DNA of 64,000 nt from Loxodes magnus (Eukaryota; Ciliophora; Karyorelictea; Loxodida; Loxodidae). The stretch is taken from positions 1-64,000 of the forward strand of contig CAMPDV010001777.1 in NCBI GenBank assembly GCA_946699065.1, read 5' to 3'. How positions within the stretch are numbered: the stretch's first letter is position 1; every line of letters begins with the position of its first letter. Under the pieces are notes generated by a model, which saw nothing but the letters and a program-made list of their open reading frames with translations, was not told the DNA's origin and did not search any database. Positions 24,620 to 35,999 of the stretch are shown one piece after another. The position numbers were made by a program, and so were the translations under genes.

Positions 24620-25131
24620 AATAAATAAATAAATTTGATTATAGAGCACGTAGCACTCTCGTTGGTGCGCAGCTCTTTAAAAAAAAATGTTTCATACTGA
24701 CAAGAATATTTGTTACTGATAAAATTATCAGATACTGGTGGACCTTGTTCAATACTGGTATAATTATTCAGTACTGATAAAAATGTTCAATACTGATATA
24801 ATTTTAGAATACTCGTAATCTTTAATACTTGCTGGAGGTCCAAGGACATGGCAGGATTGTGTCTCATTGCATCACCAAGGCAGAGGACGACATGTGTCAA
24901 TTATGGGTACTTAAATTCCCCACCTCTGATGAAGCTCGCAATATTATTTCTTTTTCGTTCCAGAATTAAAAATAAACGAAACCAAGTCAAGCCAATATCG
25001 AAGGTCTAAGAATCTTATGTCTCGAGGCCAAACCAAAGCAGAGGAAGACATAAAGTCGATTATGGGTACTTAACTTCCCCAACCTCTGATGAAGATGACC
25101 TTGTTGTTCACCTTCGAACAACTATGGCGGT
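24620..25131 (+). mobile_element. SINE-like dimeric repeat, copy 2
   Basis: Most complete copy in sense orientation. It has a TTTGATTATAGAG lead, the head hairpin at 24643-24676, a spacer of CAGTA-type words, two related ~110-bp units, and the end AACAACTATGGCGGT followed by a TTAAAAATATATAATAAT tail. The first unit reads EVQGHGRIVSHCITKAEDD then MCQLWVLKFPTSDEA. Most differences among the three copies inside this stretch are synonymous (AAG/AAA, GAC/GAT, GCA/GCT, TTA/TTG). That hints the element once encoded a peptide. It forms the right arm of an inverted pair with 17437-17925. Confidence 0.8.
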
Positions 25132-25249
25132 TTTAAAAATATATAATAATATGATATTAAAATTAAAATTTTACATCATGAGGTATATCAACCATTCTGG
25201 AAGATAGTAGTTTCAGCTTTCTGCAGTTTAATAAAAATGTATAAGACAT

Positions 25250-25440
25250 ACTATTTTTTCGAAATTTGAAACCTGGATTTTTTCAGATTTCTTTTCCTCT
25301 TTTTACATGTCTTGGTCGTTATCGCTTCTTTCTTGATTTTTTAAATTTTATTGTTAAGTTTCAACACGTTCAATTCAATCATGATTCTTCTTATTTCTTC
25401 TCTTTTACTCTTGAGTCCCTTTATTCCTTTGTTCGGCACA
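25250..25440 (-). pseudogene. Lys-rich coiled-coil coding fragment
   Basis: The minus strand reads KREEIRRIMIELNVLKLNNK and then a basic stretch containing CKKRKRNLKKS. This pattern suits a coiled coil with a basic tail, as in ORF1 proteins, but no zinc knuckle is visible. The plus-strand 92-codon ORF here (25266-25544) is a shadow. Confidence 0.35.
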
Positions 25441-25559
25441 ATAAAAATTTATTATATGGTTATTTTCTTCTTAAATATTCTAAATTATTAAAATTAATAA
25501 AAATAGATATAAATTTATATTTTTATTATTGGTTTTTATTTTAAAATATAAATATTTAT

Positions 25560-28120
25560 TTTTGCTATTAGAATTATTACGCAATAACTTTAATAATGCT
25601 ATTTAATTATTGCTATAGTTTTATAATATTTGCTGTAATTATATTTTAGTATTTAAAAAATTAAAATCCTTTTTAATAAATATAATTTACATTTTTTAAG
25701 TAAGTAATATATAAACTATTCATTCTTTGGTTAAAATGTAAAGAATATTTATATTACTTTAATTTAATGCTTTTTAATCTTCTTTTTATACTTTAATTTG
25801 TTTTAAAATATTACTATTTTTTTCAAAATTTTCATTCAAAAAAATTATTATAACTCAAATTAACTTTCGATTTTTCTCTTTTCTGGTATTTTAATTTAAA
25901 AAAATGAAATAAAAAAGTGAGAATATAATAATATAATTATATTATCTGAAAAACTAAAATTAGATTTAATTATAAAATAATTTTATTTATTTATAGCAAT
26001 AATAAAATATTTTATTATTGTAGTGTCATACTTGTTTGGTTTATCACATATTAGAGTTTACAAATTTTCCTTATCAGAAATTTTCAATTTTATATTCATC
26101 TATTCATCTTGCGTTTCTGGGTTGTAGATCATTATAAATTGCTTTTTTCTCATATAATACTTAGAAATCAAAACTTGTTAACATAATAATTAGATATATT
26201 AAAAAACTAAAAGACAAAGATATATTTAAGAAATTAAATTATATTTTATAATTTTATTATAAGAAATAAGAAAATTGTTTTAATTGCAAAACTAATATCT
26301 TAATTAAAAGTTTAATCTGTATATTCTTCAAAAATTCAGCAGCTAATTTATTAATTAATCTTAAAAACCATAATGCTAAAATTTAAAAATATCAATATTA
26401 TATGTAAATAACTAGAAAAATTATATTTTTATAAAAAAGATTTAAAAATTATGAGAATTAAAAAAAAGTAGTCAAGTTTAATATTTAGAAAACAAATTTT
26501 TAATTAGAAATATATAACTTAATTATTATTTTAATTATTTATCTATTTTATATTGTCTGTATGTTTCTTAATATAAAAGAATATATACGAACTTTTTAAC
26601 TAATTGATTTTAACTTTCATTTTAAATAAAAAATTCTTAAAAAAATAGCAACTAATTTATTTAAAAATGTTATATGAATATTAAAATTCATTTTATTCAA
26701 CATAAAAAAATATTAAAAAAATTGAAAAAATATAAAGATAGATTTCGATGCAAACAGAAAATGAAATCTGATATTATTGAGTTAACCAGATGTTACTATT
26801 GATAAGGTAATAAGCATATTTAATATAAAGAATTTTCATTTGCACTTCAAATTAACTTTCTAAAACTCAAAGAAAAAATTAATAATTCAAAAGTTAATAA
26901 ATATTTGTTCTAAAATCTAGAAATATTAAATTTAGAATCTCAAATAAAATCAAAGTAGCATTATTGCTCCTTTAGATCTAAAAATAAGAAAATAAATAAT
27001 TATTTTATTAATAAAGCTAAAAATAATAATTAAAATAAATTATGTCTATTAAATAAAATTTACCTTTGGATAAGGATTTTCTTTTTTATATTCAAAAGAA
27101 ACTAGAATTTTTTTTTCTTTATTGCCTTTTTTTAACAACATTAGTCAGTTTAGAAGGTAATGCGTCGGAAGATACAAAATAATATTAATCTATTTTAGGA
27201 GAATGATATCCAACTTTTTACGAGGTTTTTTCTCGGAAGTGAGAAAATAAGATTAAAAGAGGAAATTAGATGTAATAGGTCTTTTTATGGATTACAAATA
27301 TTAAAATCTCTTACTTGATGATACTTTAATCTTAAAAATCGAAAATTAACTAAAAACTGAAGAATTTTTAAAATTGTACAAAAAAATTTTTAATATAAAA
27401 ACGCGTTTAAAATATTTGAATTTTTTCATGCATCTTATTTCATCCTACTTCATCTTCTGAAAAAGAATTCTTATTACAAAAAATAAAAAATTTTAAAAAA
27501 AAATAATTAAGATACAAATACCTAAAATTTATGGCAGACTTACTAAAAATACCAAAATGGAAAATATGGATATAATTATAAAATTACTTTCCTATATATC
27601 TTAAATTTTCTTTATTAATAAGAGTTTTCAAATGTTATTTACTATTAAATTATTTTTATTATAAAATTAAAAAATAGAAAATTAAATCAAAAGCAAAAAT
27701 TATTAGAATAAAAGAAGTTTTAATCTAAAATATATTTAAATTTTTATTAATTTAATTAAATACCAAAAGAGTATAATGTAATGGTATTTAGTATATTGCT
27801 AAGTATTCATTATATTTAAAAAAATTTAAATTCCAATTTATTATAAATTCATAATACTAAAATATAGAAAATATACGTATATAAAAATTTTATTAGACAT
27901 AAAAATTGAATTAAAAGAAAAAATTAAAAAACAATTTTTATCTAGTATAAATCAAAATTAAATTTTATATATATTTATTTAATTAAATTTGATAATATCT
28001 TTTAGCATACACAAAATTTACTTATACTCATAAATTTCTTATTTATATATTTCCATTAATTTATTAGCATATACTTAAATAAGAAAAATTGTTTGAAAAT
28101 TTATTTAAGTCGCTTACTAA
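25560..28120. other. No recognisable gene
   Basis: Very AT-rich DNA with long A and T runs. I see no domain or element end in it. Confidence 0.45.
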
Positions 28121-28129
28121 TTTATTCGA

Positions 28130-28335
28130 ATTTTTTATGAATTTTCTTCCAAAGCTACAATCTTGAGTTCAGTATTTTGATAATGTGTATGCTCTTGAAA
28201 ATTTCAATATATCTAGCATGACCTGTTAGAAATTTAAATCCTTTTAGAAAGATAAAATCTTCCAGTTTAGATAATGCATCTTCTAGGTCCACTTTATGAC
28301 TTATAAATTTTCTGATTGTGATTAGAAGTTAATTT
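28130..28335 (-). pseudogene. Unidentified coding fragment
   Basis: A minus-strand frame reads SHKVDLEDALSKLEDFIFLK, then FLTGHARYIEIFKSIHI. It stands out from its very AT-rich surroundings by base composition and regular residue pattern. No family is recognised. It is possibly the body of an old short ORF element. Confidence 0.4.
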
Positions 28336-28789
28336 TTTAAATATATTTTCAATGGTCTATTTATTACTTTGATTACAAAATTATAAATCTAATACTCTTT
28401 ATATGTCTAATTTTTATTCCTTTTGTTAATAAGTTATTAAAAAAAAAATTTAGATTTTCATACTAAGAGAAAGCAATCAAGTAATCTTAATTTTTCATAT
28501 TATTTTCTATTTTAATTTTAATCTCTTCTTCTTGTATATAGTTTAACTGTTTTTTTATGATTTTTTGATTTAAATACTAAAGTATTAGATAAATTAACTT
28601 TCATAAATTTAAAATAGTTAACAAATATAATTAGCATTTATTTTGACTTTAAGTAAAAGATATAAAATTTACAGAATTAGCTATTTTTTTATCTCCAAAT
28701 ATAATATAAATTTTAAGAATTAGAAACTAAAATTATGATATTAAGACTTCTTCTATTAAACATATAACTTCATTTATTTAAGTTTTAAA

Positions 28790-29030
28790 ATTTCATATTG
28801 AGATAAAGTGGGCCCTTAGAATATCTTTATGGAAAAATTTAGAAAATAATTTTTCTGTTGCATTCGACCCAAATAGGAGAAAGTATTTAACTCTCAATAA
28901 TGTTAAAGCTTACTAACGGAAGAAGTTGGATCTCTCAGAAGATAATTTAATTAGAACATAAGGAACATTTTTAAATCTCGGATTGTATTTGTGGATTGGA
29001 AATCACATAAAAATCCTAATAAATTGTTTT
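28790..29030 (+). pseudogene. Unidentified coding fragment
   Basis: A plus-strand frame reads FSVAFDPNRRKYLTLNNV, then KKLDLSEDNLIRTQ and FLNLGLYLWIGNHIK. There is no in-frame TGA. Flanks are very AT-rich. Size and setting resemble the small ORF inserts at 33.0 and 34.1 kb, but no hairpin or tail is obvious. Family unknown. Confidence 0.45.
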
Positions 29031-29039
29031 TTAAGTTTA

Positions 29040-29950
29040 TTAAAATTTTTGCTGACTTTAATTTTAAATTAGTAAAGCTTAAATTCCTTAATAATTTTAA
29101 AAATAAGTAGCATTACAAAGATAAAAAGTAAAAATTTACAAATGTACAAATTTACAAATTAAAACAATTTTAAAATCAAGAAACGAAAAAAGGAATAAAA
29201 TTCTCTTAATTGAATAATATAAAAAAAAATGTAGAGTTAAAAGAAAAGATAAGAAAATATTTTTTTTATAAAAACTTATAGAAGAATAAATATAAAGCTA
29301 TAAGAAAGAAAAAATTTTGAAAATTAAAAAATTAAAAGAGGTAACGAAATATTATAATTGCAAGTAATTTAGTTTTAATTACAATATATTGTTGAAAAAA
29401 TTGATTTCATAAGTAAATATATTCTTTTATAAAGTTGTAAAAAATATATATCAAAGATAGAAAATCCGTCTATTTGATGAACATAATAAAACTTACTAAC
29501 TTATTATAAGATATCGTAAATATGTTTTTAAAAAGATTCAAAAGAAAAATATTTTAATTTAAAAAACAAAAAACATAAATTTTTTAAATAAAATTTATTT
29601 AATAAAAAAATCAAATCAATTCAAAGTAAAAAAACTCTAAAATAATCTAGAATTTATAATTTTAAATATCTCAAAACTAAGTGAAATATATCTTTTCTTT
29701 CTTTTAATAATTTTTAAGATTCAAGACTAATTTCAGCTAAAAGTTTAGAAGTTTCTTAAAAAATTAAGAAAGTATTAACGATTTTATAATTACAAATTCT
29801 TCATTTATCCTATATTTATTTTTATTAGAATATATTGTTTAAATAATTACAATTATTAATTTTTGTTATTAAAAATTAATTTTAAAAGTATATCAACTAA
29901 TTTAAATTGTTAATTTAAATTTATTTCCTTGAAGAAAATAAAAAAAATTA
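29040..29950. other. No recognisable gene
   Basis: Very AT-rich spacer without recognisable content. Confidence 0.45.
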
Positions 29951-29959
29951 GCAAAAATT

Positions 29960-30655
29960 CAAAGACTTAAATTAACGAATCAATTCTCTAACCTATACTA
30001 TACAACAAATATTAAATGAAAATAAATAATTAAAAACTGAAATTAATGCAAAGACTTCAATATCGCGAGTTAATTAAGAACTGAAAAACGAGCAAAAAAT
30101 AGAAAAAATTAATGAACTAAGCAGCTATGTATAACTCATTTCCCATTACTGTCCTAATAACGATCCTATAGCAATTGAAGAACAGAATGCAAAAGCTCTT
30201 TCAAAACAAATACAGTTCTAAAACTTTGAAAACGACAAAAAATATCTAAAAATAGATTGTGACTCAAAGTTCGTAGAACAAGACGTTTATACTGTTAGAA
30301 GATTGGGCATATTTTTAGAAGAAACAATAATTAAATACCTAAAAGATATGAAATAATATAACTAAATCATATTGCTCTCAAGAAGGAAAAATCTAAAAGA
30401 AAAATATTTACAGTGGAGATTAATTACTATTAGATAGTAAATGCTAAAAAAAGAAGAAAAAAATGTTTGTGCTAAAATGAGATTGAGGCAAGATTCCTGT
30501 GATAAGAATGTTAAAATTGTGCAAGCCGTTACGCAACAGAAGAAGTGAACTCTAAAGAAAACTGCAATTATTCTATGATCGCATGAAAAAATCCTATCAT
30601 CTCATAAAACAACTTATAAAAATATCAGTGTTAAACCCAACAATAGAAATATCAC
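29960..30655 (+). pseudogene. ORF1-like element C with zinc-binding remnants
   Basis: The first frame gives a coiled coil (SLTYTIQQILNENKQLKTE, then KNEQKIEKINELSSY) and DPIAIEEQNAKALSKQ. A second frame from ~30.28 kb reads LYCQKIGHIFRRN, a likely zinc-knuckle remnant without its first and last Cys. It continues to KKCLCQNEIEARFLWQECQNC, a further Cys cluster in which TGA is the Trp. The order of coiled coil, acidic MDVEQ-like block and knuckle follows the other ORF1-type copies. The extra CXC...CXXC cluster is not seen in them. It is broken by at least one frameshift, and element ends are not defined. Confidence 0.55.
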
Positions 30656-30659
30656 TTTA

Positions 30660-31755
30660 ATTATCTTAACTAAAATTATTTTTATTTAAATTTATTATTT
30701 TCTTTGAGAATTTTTTACTTTTATATTGATAGATATACACCTTAACAATAAATATTTAAAATTACATTAATTCGATTTAATTATATAGAAATTCATTCTC
30801 GCTATTTTAAACTTTATTATTTTCACATGCAGATATTAAATATAAATAAGATAGACACTTTTATTAATTTTAACTCAAAATATTTTTTTAGTTATACATA
30901 AAATTATTATATAAGTTTTTATCAAATTGGCTATAAATTATTTATTATCTTACTTTCTTTTTGTTTTTATTAATTATTTTATTCTATTAATTTGTAATTT
31001 TATATAAATATTATAAAATTTGAAACATCTTTAAGTATGATTTTTTATCAATAAAGTAACTTTATGTTTCTAGATAGTAATATTTATAGATTTTTCTAAT
31101 TTTTATGCGAAATCATCTAGCAACTTTAAAAGTTTCAAAATCATTAAAAAATAGTGAAAAAGCTTGAACATTTCAAACAATTAATAAAAATTAAATGTAT
31201 TTGCATAACTAATCTTATAACTTAAAGATTCTTAACGATCATTAAATTTAAATTTTATTAGAAGAAATATTTATTTTTACTTCTTTTTGATATTTTACAT
31301 TAAAAGAAGATGAAAATATTTCTTAAATGTTGTGAAAATAAAAATAAATTATTAAAATAAAAATTATTTTTAAACTTAAACTTATTTCCAAACTATATAA
31401 TTTTCTATTAAAATACTTTGATTTAAATATTCATTTATATTGAAAATTTCTTTTAGATATTTTAGAAAATTTTCAGTAATTTATTTAGTGTAGTTTAGAG
31501 TTATTCATTTCTAACTACTTTTTTAATAGCAAAAATATAGAATTAAGAATAATTTTTTTGCTAAATCTTAATTTTTTCTAAAATTTCTTTGATATTATAG
31601 AGTATTTTATGCTTTCTTTGCTTAAATGCTCTTAAAGATAGTTGAATATAATCAATTAAAGGAAGTAACATTTATTAATTGAATTTATTTTACAGAACAA
31701 TTGTTAAAAGATTCAAATATTTTATTATTACTGATATATTCTTATAATTTTCATT
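30660..31755. other. No recognisable gene
   Basis: Very AT-rich spacer between two inserts. Nothing recognisable. Confidence 0.45.
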
Positions 31756-31759
31756 TTTA

Positions 31760-31773
31760 TAATGCAATATCTT
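31760..31773. repeat. Target-site duplication of element B1, left copy
   Basis: TAATGCAATATCTT is repeated exactly at 32621-32634, directly after the ATT tail of the element between them. Confidence 0.8.
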
Positions 31774-32620
31774 GAATAATCACTTTCAAAAAAATGGATT
31801 AATCTCTTCGACTCTCAAAGAATTAACTTAAAAACCTAAAGAGAAAAGCGGCAAAAAAAATTTAGAAAAAACAATAGCAACGAGAGGAGTCAAGTTCGTC
31901 ATCAGAAGGTAAAGTATTGGTAGGATCTATAGAGATAAGATAACCTAAGAACGAATCTGATCAAAAACTTTAAATTTAACTAGATCAAATGTAAAAATTA
32001 ATTTCAAAGTATGAAGAAATAGCTTATAACTAAGGAGAAAAAATAAGGGAATTAATGAATAGCATAGAGGATTAAAACAACGAATTATTAATACTCAGAA
32101 GACAGCTCATTCAAAGCAATTTGATAACGGAAGAACAACTCTGAACTTAGTCACAATAAAACTTTAAATATGACACGAAAATGGAAATAGAAAAAATACC
32201 AATAGAATTAAAAACAGAATTGAATCCAGAAAAAGAAATGATTGCTACAAGTTTCATTAAAAGACTATAAAATATAGAAAATAAATTATCATAAAAAAGA
32301 ATGAAATAAAGACAATAATACAACTTTGTTGATGTTGCAAATCAAATCAACATATTTTAAAAAACTGTTGATAATGAAAGAAAATAAACGAATAAGAGCA
32401 GAAAAGAACATGGAGACAACTCAATAAACTATGAATAACTCCAACAGGGATCTACAAATAAAAGCTTTTTGCAAGACCACTTGAACGGTTACAGTGGTAA
32501 CCTTCCACTTAATAAAAAGGTCGTGGATCACACCCACGTTAAAAAAACTGTCCGCAGGAACTGGTTGCAATTCCAGAGAATGCAAAACTCTACTAACTTT
32601 AAGTATATTATTATTATTAT
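31774..32620 (+). mobile_element. ORF1-only element B, copy 1
   Basis: An 847-bp insert bounded by a 14-bp target-site duplication. ATG 31794 follows a 20-base leader. The frame is unbroken to the tail: MDQSLRLSKNQLKNLKRK, a Ser/Glu-rich patch, and a coiled coil (LISKYEEIAYNQGEKIRELM, NNELLILRRQLIQSN). Then come ELNPEKEMIATSF and a basic C-terminus. One in-frame TGA (32142-32144) reads as Trp. The zinc knuckle found at the matching place in copy B2 is absent. The last ~100 bases form two possible hairpins (CGTGG/CCACG and CTGG/CCAG) before AAGTATATTATTATT. There is no TGA stop before the tail. The inferred role is an RNA-binding coiled-coil protein mobilised by a LINE in trans. Confidence 0.85.
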
Positions 32621-32634
32621 TAATGCAATATCTT
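32621..32634. repeat. Target-site duplication of element B1, right copy
   Basis: Exact repeat of the 14 bases at 31760-31773. Confidence 0.8.
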
Positions 32635-32639
32635 ATAAT

Positions 32640-32985
32640 CTTTAAAATATAAGTTATCATCATTAAAAAATTATCTTTATAACCTTTATTTTCTAATAGG
32701 AATTAATAAGAAAAGAAAAATTTAAATAAGTTATTGATGATATTTAAAAATTAAATAATTAATAATTACTTTATAAAGATGCAACATTCTTAATAAGATA
32801 TAATACAAAATGCTAAATAATAATAAATAAGCATTGCAATTAATCTCTTAAAATATATTAAATATTTATTTATTTCTTAATTTAATATTATATATAAAAA
32901 GGATAGTTATTTTTATTTAATGTTGGAAAATAAAGAATTTTAATTATTACTGTTATCTTTTTAAAGCTTATTACTGTATATAATT
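32640..32985. other. No recognisable gene
   Basis: AT-rich spacer between two inserts. Nothing recognisable. Confidence 0.45.
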
Positions 32986-32991
32986 TAAAAT

Positions 32992-33353
32992 ATGAATGGT
33001 GAGTCTTAGTCTCTAGCTTGAGACTCAATATCAGAAAAAGCGAGTCTTATTCTGTAGTCCGCGCCTCAGAAGCTCTCTTATTCAGTATGCCGTCAACTTG
33101 GATAGGAGCTTGGTGGAAAGCAAGGCATAGTGAGGCAAAAATAAACTAAGATTTTTAACTATAGAAGATACTTAAGACTGATTTCTGTACTAGAATGAGA
33201 ATTCCTTAAGCATTTCAACTCCGGCCTTAGACAGAATCACAAGAATAGAGAGAAGAAATTTTCACATTTGTGAATTAAAACAAGGAGAAAAGAGTATCAA
33301 GACTATTTTATTAAAACATTAATCCGTGGATAGCCTATAATGGCAGACCCACG
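32992..33353 (+). CDS. Small ORF insert ending in the CGTGG/CCACG hairpin
   Basis: A GC-richer island with a frame of ~120 codons from ATG 32992. It reads MNGESQSLAWDSISEKASL, then LSYSVCRQLGQELGGKQG, LEWEFLKHFNSGLRQN and HLWIKTRRKEYQDYF. Three TGA codons supply the Trp residues. The frame runs to a hairpin, CGTGG at 33325-33329 with CCACG at 33349-33353, followed by an AATT repeat tail. CCACGTTAA is shared with the ends of elements A2 and B1. No stop lies before the tail. There is no zinc knuckle and the family is unknown. It is inferred to be another short retroelement. No target-site duplication was found. Confidence 0.65.
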
Positions 33354-33359
33354 TTAATT

Positions 33360-34060
33360 AATTAATTTTTTATTTATAGCATTAAATTTCCACGAAAAAA
33401 TAATATAATGCAATTGTTGGTTAATTTTAACTAGAAATATTTAAAAACTGTTATTATAATTATCAACATTTTAAATTTTAGATTTATATATTATATTGTT
33501 TTAAATATTTTATCTTATATTTAACAAAAATAATAAATTAGCATTTTTAATGGTTAATAGAAAATTATTTATTAAAGCTTTATGAAATTTAATTTAAAGC
33601 ATAATCTTATTAATAATCTTCAAATATATACTTTTTTAAATTACTTAACTTTCTAAATAAGTACTATTATTACAAAAATTATGCAATAGCATAAATTTTA
33701 TAAAATTAAATCCAATAGCAAACAGTTTAAATATAAGCATTTTATTTTATTAAATACAACTAATTATAAATTAGAAAGCAGATTTATGATCTTTAATAAA
33801 TTTAAAAATGAAAAATATAAATTATTTAGGCTAATATCAACAAAATTTATCATATTAAAGTAACTTTTTTTGTATCTCTCATATGAATGCAGATAAGAAA
33901 TCTATTATTTAGAATTTTTTATGCTTAATGTTTTAAGTTTAAAAATTATGTAATTTTTAATTCTAATTTTATAAAATTAATTTGTAATTGATTAAAAAAA
34001 TTTAGAAAATCTCTCTTTTCTTATAGTAAATTTATTTATTTTAACATATAATTAAAAGAA
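33360..34060. other. No recognisable gene
   Basis: AT-rich spacer between two short inserts. Nothing recognisable. Confidence 0.45.
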
Positions 34061-34064
34061 AGAC

Positions 34065-34335
34065 ATGAGTAAAATTTTGAACTATTAATTATACCTCCAA
34101 TCCCTAGGAAGAACCCTAATTGGATTTAATATCTTGAAGGGAACGCATCTGGAAATTATTAAGTTTTAGTAGGGGCTTGAAATCTATGATCATAGATTAT
34201 GCATTCAATACACATGGTGGTCTCTGTTTGCAGAAAGAATCAGCAGAATATTCTCGTTATATCAGTAAAAAGGTTGTTAAGTGTATTACTCACGGCGAAA
34301 GTTAGACTGTCCTTAATCTCTAAAAAATAATAATA
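34065..34335 (+). CDS. Small ORF element D, copy 1
   Basis: ATG 34065 starts a frame of about 90 codons: MSKILNYQLYL, LKGTHLEIIKFQQGLEIYD, CIQYTWWSLFAERISRIF, VYYSRRKLDCPQSL. It then runs into an AATAATAAT tail. It resembles the minus-strand insert at 47871-48178 at both DNA and protein level. The shared DNA includes GTAGGGGCTTGAA, and the protein match is KGT, GLE/GLK and a Trp-Ser/Asn-Ser-Leu block. It may end at a TAA 10 bases before the tail, or read through. Family unknown, no zinc knuckle. Confidence 0.65.
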
Positions 34336-34339
34336 AATT

Positions 34340-35390
34340 AATTTAAATAAAATATTAAAAACTGTGAAAAATTGGTTGGATAACTTAAATTGCTTCATCT
34401 GATTAATTGCTCTAATTTCTTAAAATTTTGTTTTATTATTTGTAATAGGTAAAGTTATTGCTTTTAAAAATTATTTAACTCCTTCTAATGAAATTTCATA
34501 TTTAATTTATAAATCGCAATTTCAAATTTTGAAAAAGTGAAAAGTATAGATTAATTTTATTTTGTAGCTATTATTAGAAATTTCCTATCAAAAATATATA
34601 AAATTTCAATTTTAGGATATCTTTTTAAATTGTTTCTTCTTTAGTATTTTTTCAGCAATTATTTTATATTTGTATAGAATTATAGATTTCAAATTGTTAT
34701 AACATATTTATCTTGATACAGTTAACTTTTTAAAAAATTAATCTTTTAGTTCTATCACATCTAGTATTGATAATTAGTAAAGTCTACATTATTTAATTTT
34801 TTAATCTTTTATGATTTGCTTTTTTTAAGACAGTGTATTAACGACTAACTAACTATCAATAATTTAATATGAATTACTACAGTAATTATTTTTATGTAAT
34901 TCTTATAAAAATTTACTAAATTTATTTTAAGTAACTTATTTAAAGTCTATTTGTATAGAAAAAAGTATATTTGTTAATCTAAATTTTATTACACAACTAT
35001 TCATTTCATTTATTTTTCTAAATTTTATTATAAGAAGTAATAAATCCTTTATATTAAAAAACATTTTTACTATTTTAATTATTATTTATTTTGCTTTATA
35101 AACACAAAACATTTCTTCTTACCTAAAAAATATTGTAGATAGTTTTTATTTCAAATTATTAAAATTAGAGTATTAAAATTATAGTTATTATTGTTTGATT
35201 TTTATAATATAAAGAAGCTATTTTATAATATTGTTTATTATTAGAAAAGTTTACTATTTTCTTAAATTTATAATTTTAAAATTTCTATATTAATGCTTAA
35301 AGATATAATAATTAGTATAATAGTAAAGAAAATATTTTGCTCATTTAGTTTTTTAATTAATTAATGAAATTTAACCTCTCATTTTATGCT
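34340..35390. other. No recognisable gene
   Basis: Very AT-rich DNA with no recognisable content. Confidence 0.45.
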
Positions 35391-35394
35391 AAAA

Positions 35395-35990
35395 AACTGA
35401 GAGAGATCTATCTAAATTATTGTTAAAGGCAAAGTTCCTCTTAGCGTTGCCAGCTTCTTGAGTATCTTTTCCCTGTAGAATCATTTCTTAGAGTAATATA
35501 TTTTGGTTAGTCTCTCGCATAATTCTCTTGATTTTTTTGCTTTAAAATTTTTGAACACTAAACTCTGTCTTATTAGGTGATTCGTCTACTTACAGTAATA
35601 ACATCTTTTGAGAACTCGTTTTTATCTTGGCTATTGTTCTTTAGGTTTTTTTACAATAAGGAAAGGAGAGTATTGCGATAGGTTCAACTTCCATCTTGTT
35701 CAGATGAATCTAAGGTTGAAGTTGAAGTTGAAGTTGGAAATTAACTGTCACTCCAGGAAACTCCACTTAGGATTCTTTCAGCTTGGTGATCTCTTCCTTG
35801 AGATAATAAATAGTAGATATGTGATTTTTGAGGTATATATACTTTATTAAAAAGTCCTATCAGAAAATTACCCTAGAAGACAATAAAATGTTCTAGCTAG
35901 CCTTTATTAATTACTGTAAAGTACTCGTCTTTTATATTACTCAACTATTTCGACACAATATTATCTTAAATATAAATAAATAAAAAATGC
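35395..35990 (-). pseudogene. ORF1-type zinc-knuckle element, decayed
   Basis: On the minus strand a frame possibly starting at ATG ~35989 leads to LKEEITKLKESQVEF, a QLQLQLQ run and NKMEVEPIAI. This is the coiled-coil and acidic block of the ORF1 family. After a shift comes RCYYCKQTNHLIRQS, a zinc knuckle whose last Cys is Ser. A stretch KIYYSKKWFYREKILKKL then resembles the basic C-terminal motif of the other copies. Frameshifts and the lost Cys mark it as dead. No clear tail is visible at the 35.39 kb end. The plus-strand 80-codon ORF at 35608 is a shadow. Confidence 0.65.
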
Positions 35991-35999
35991 CAAACATAT

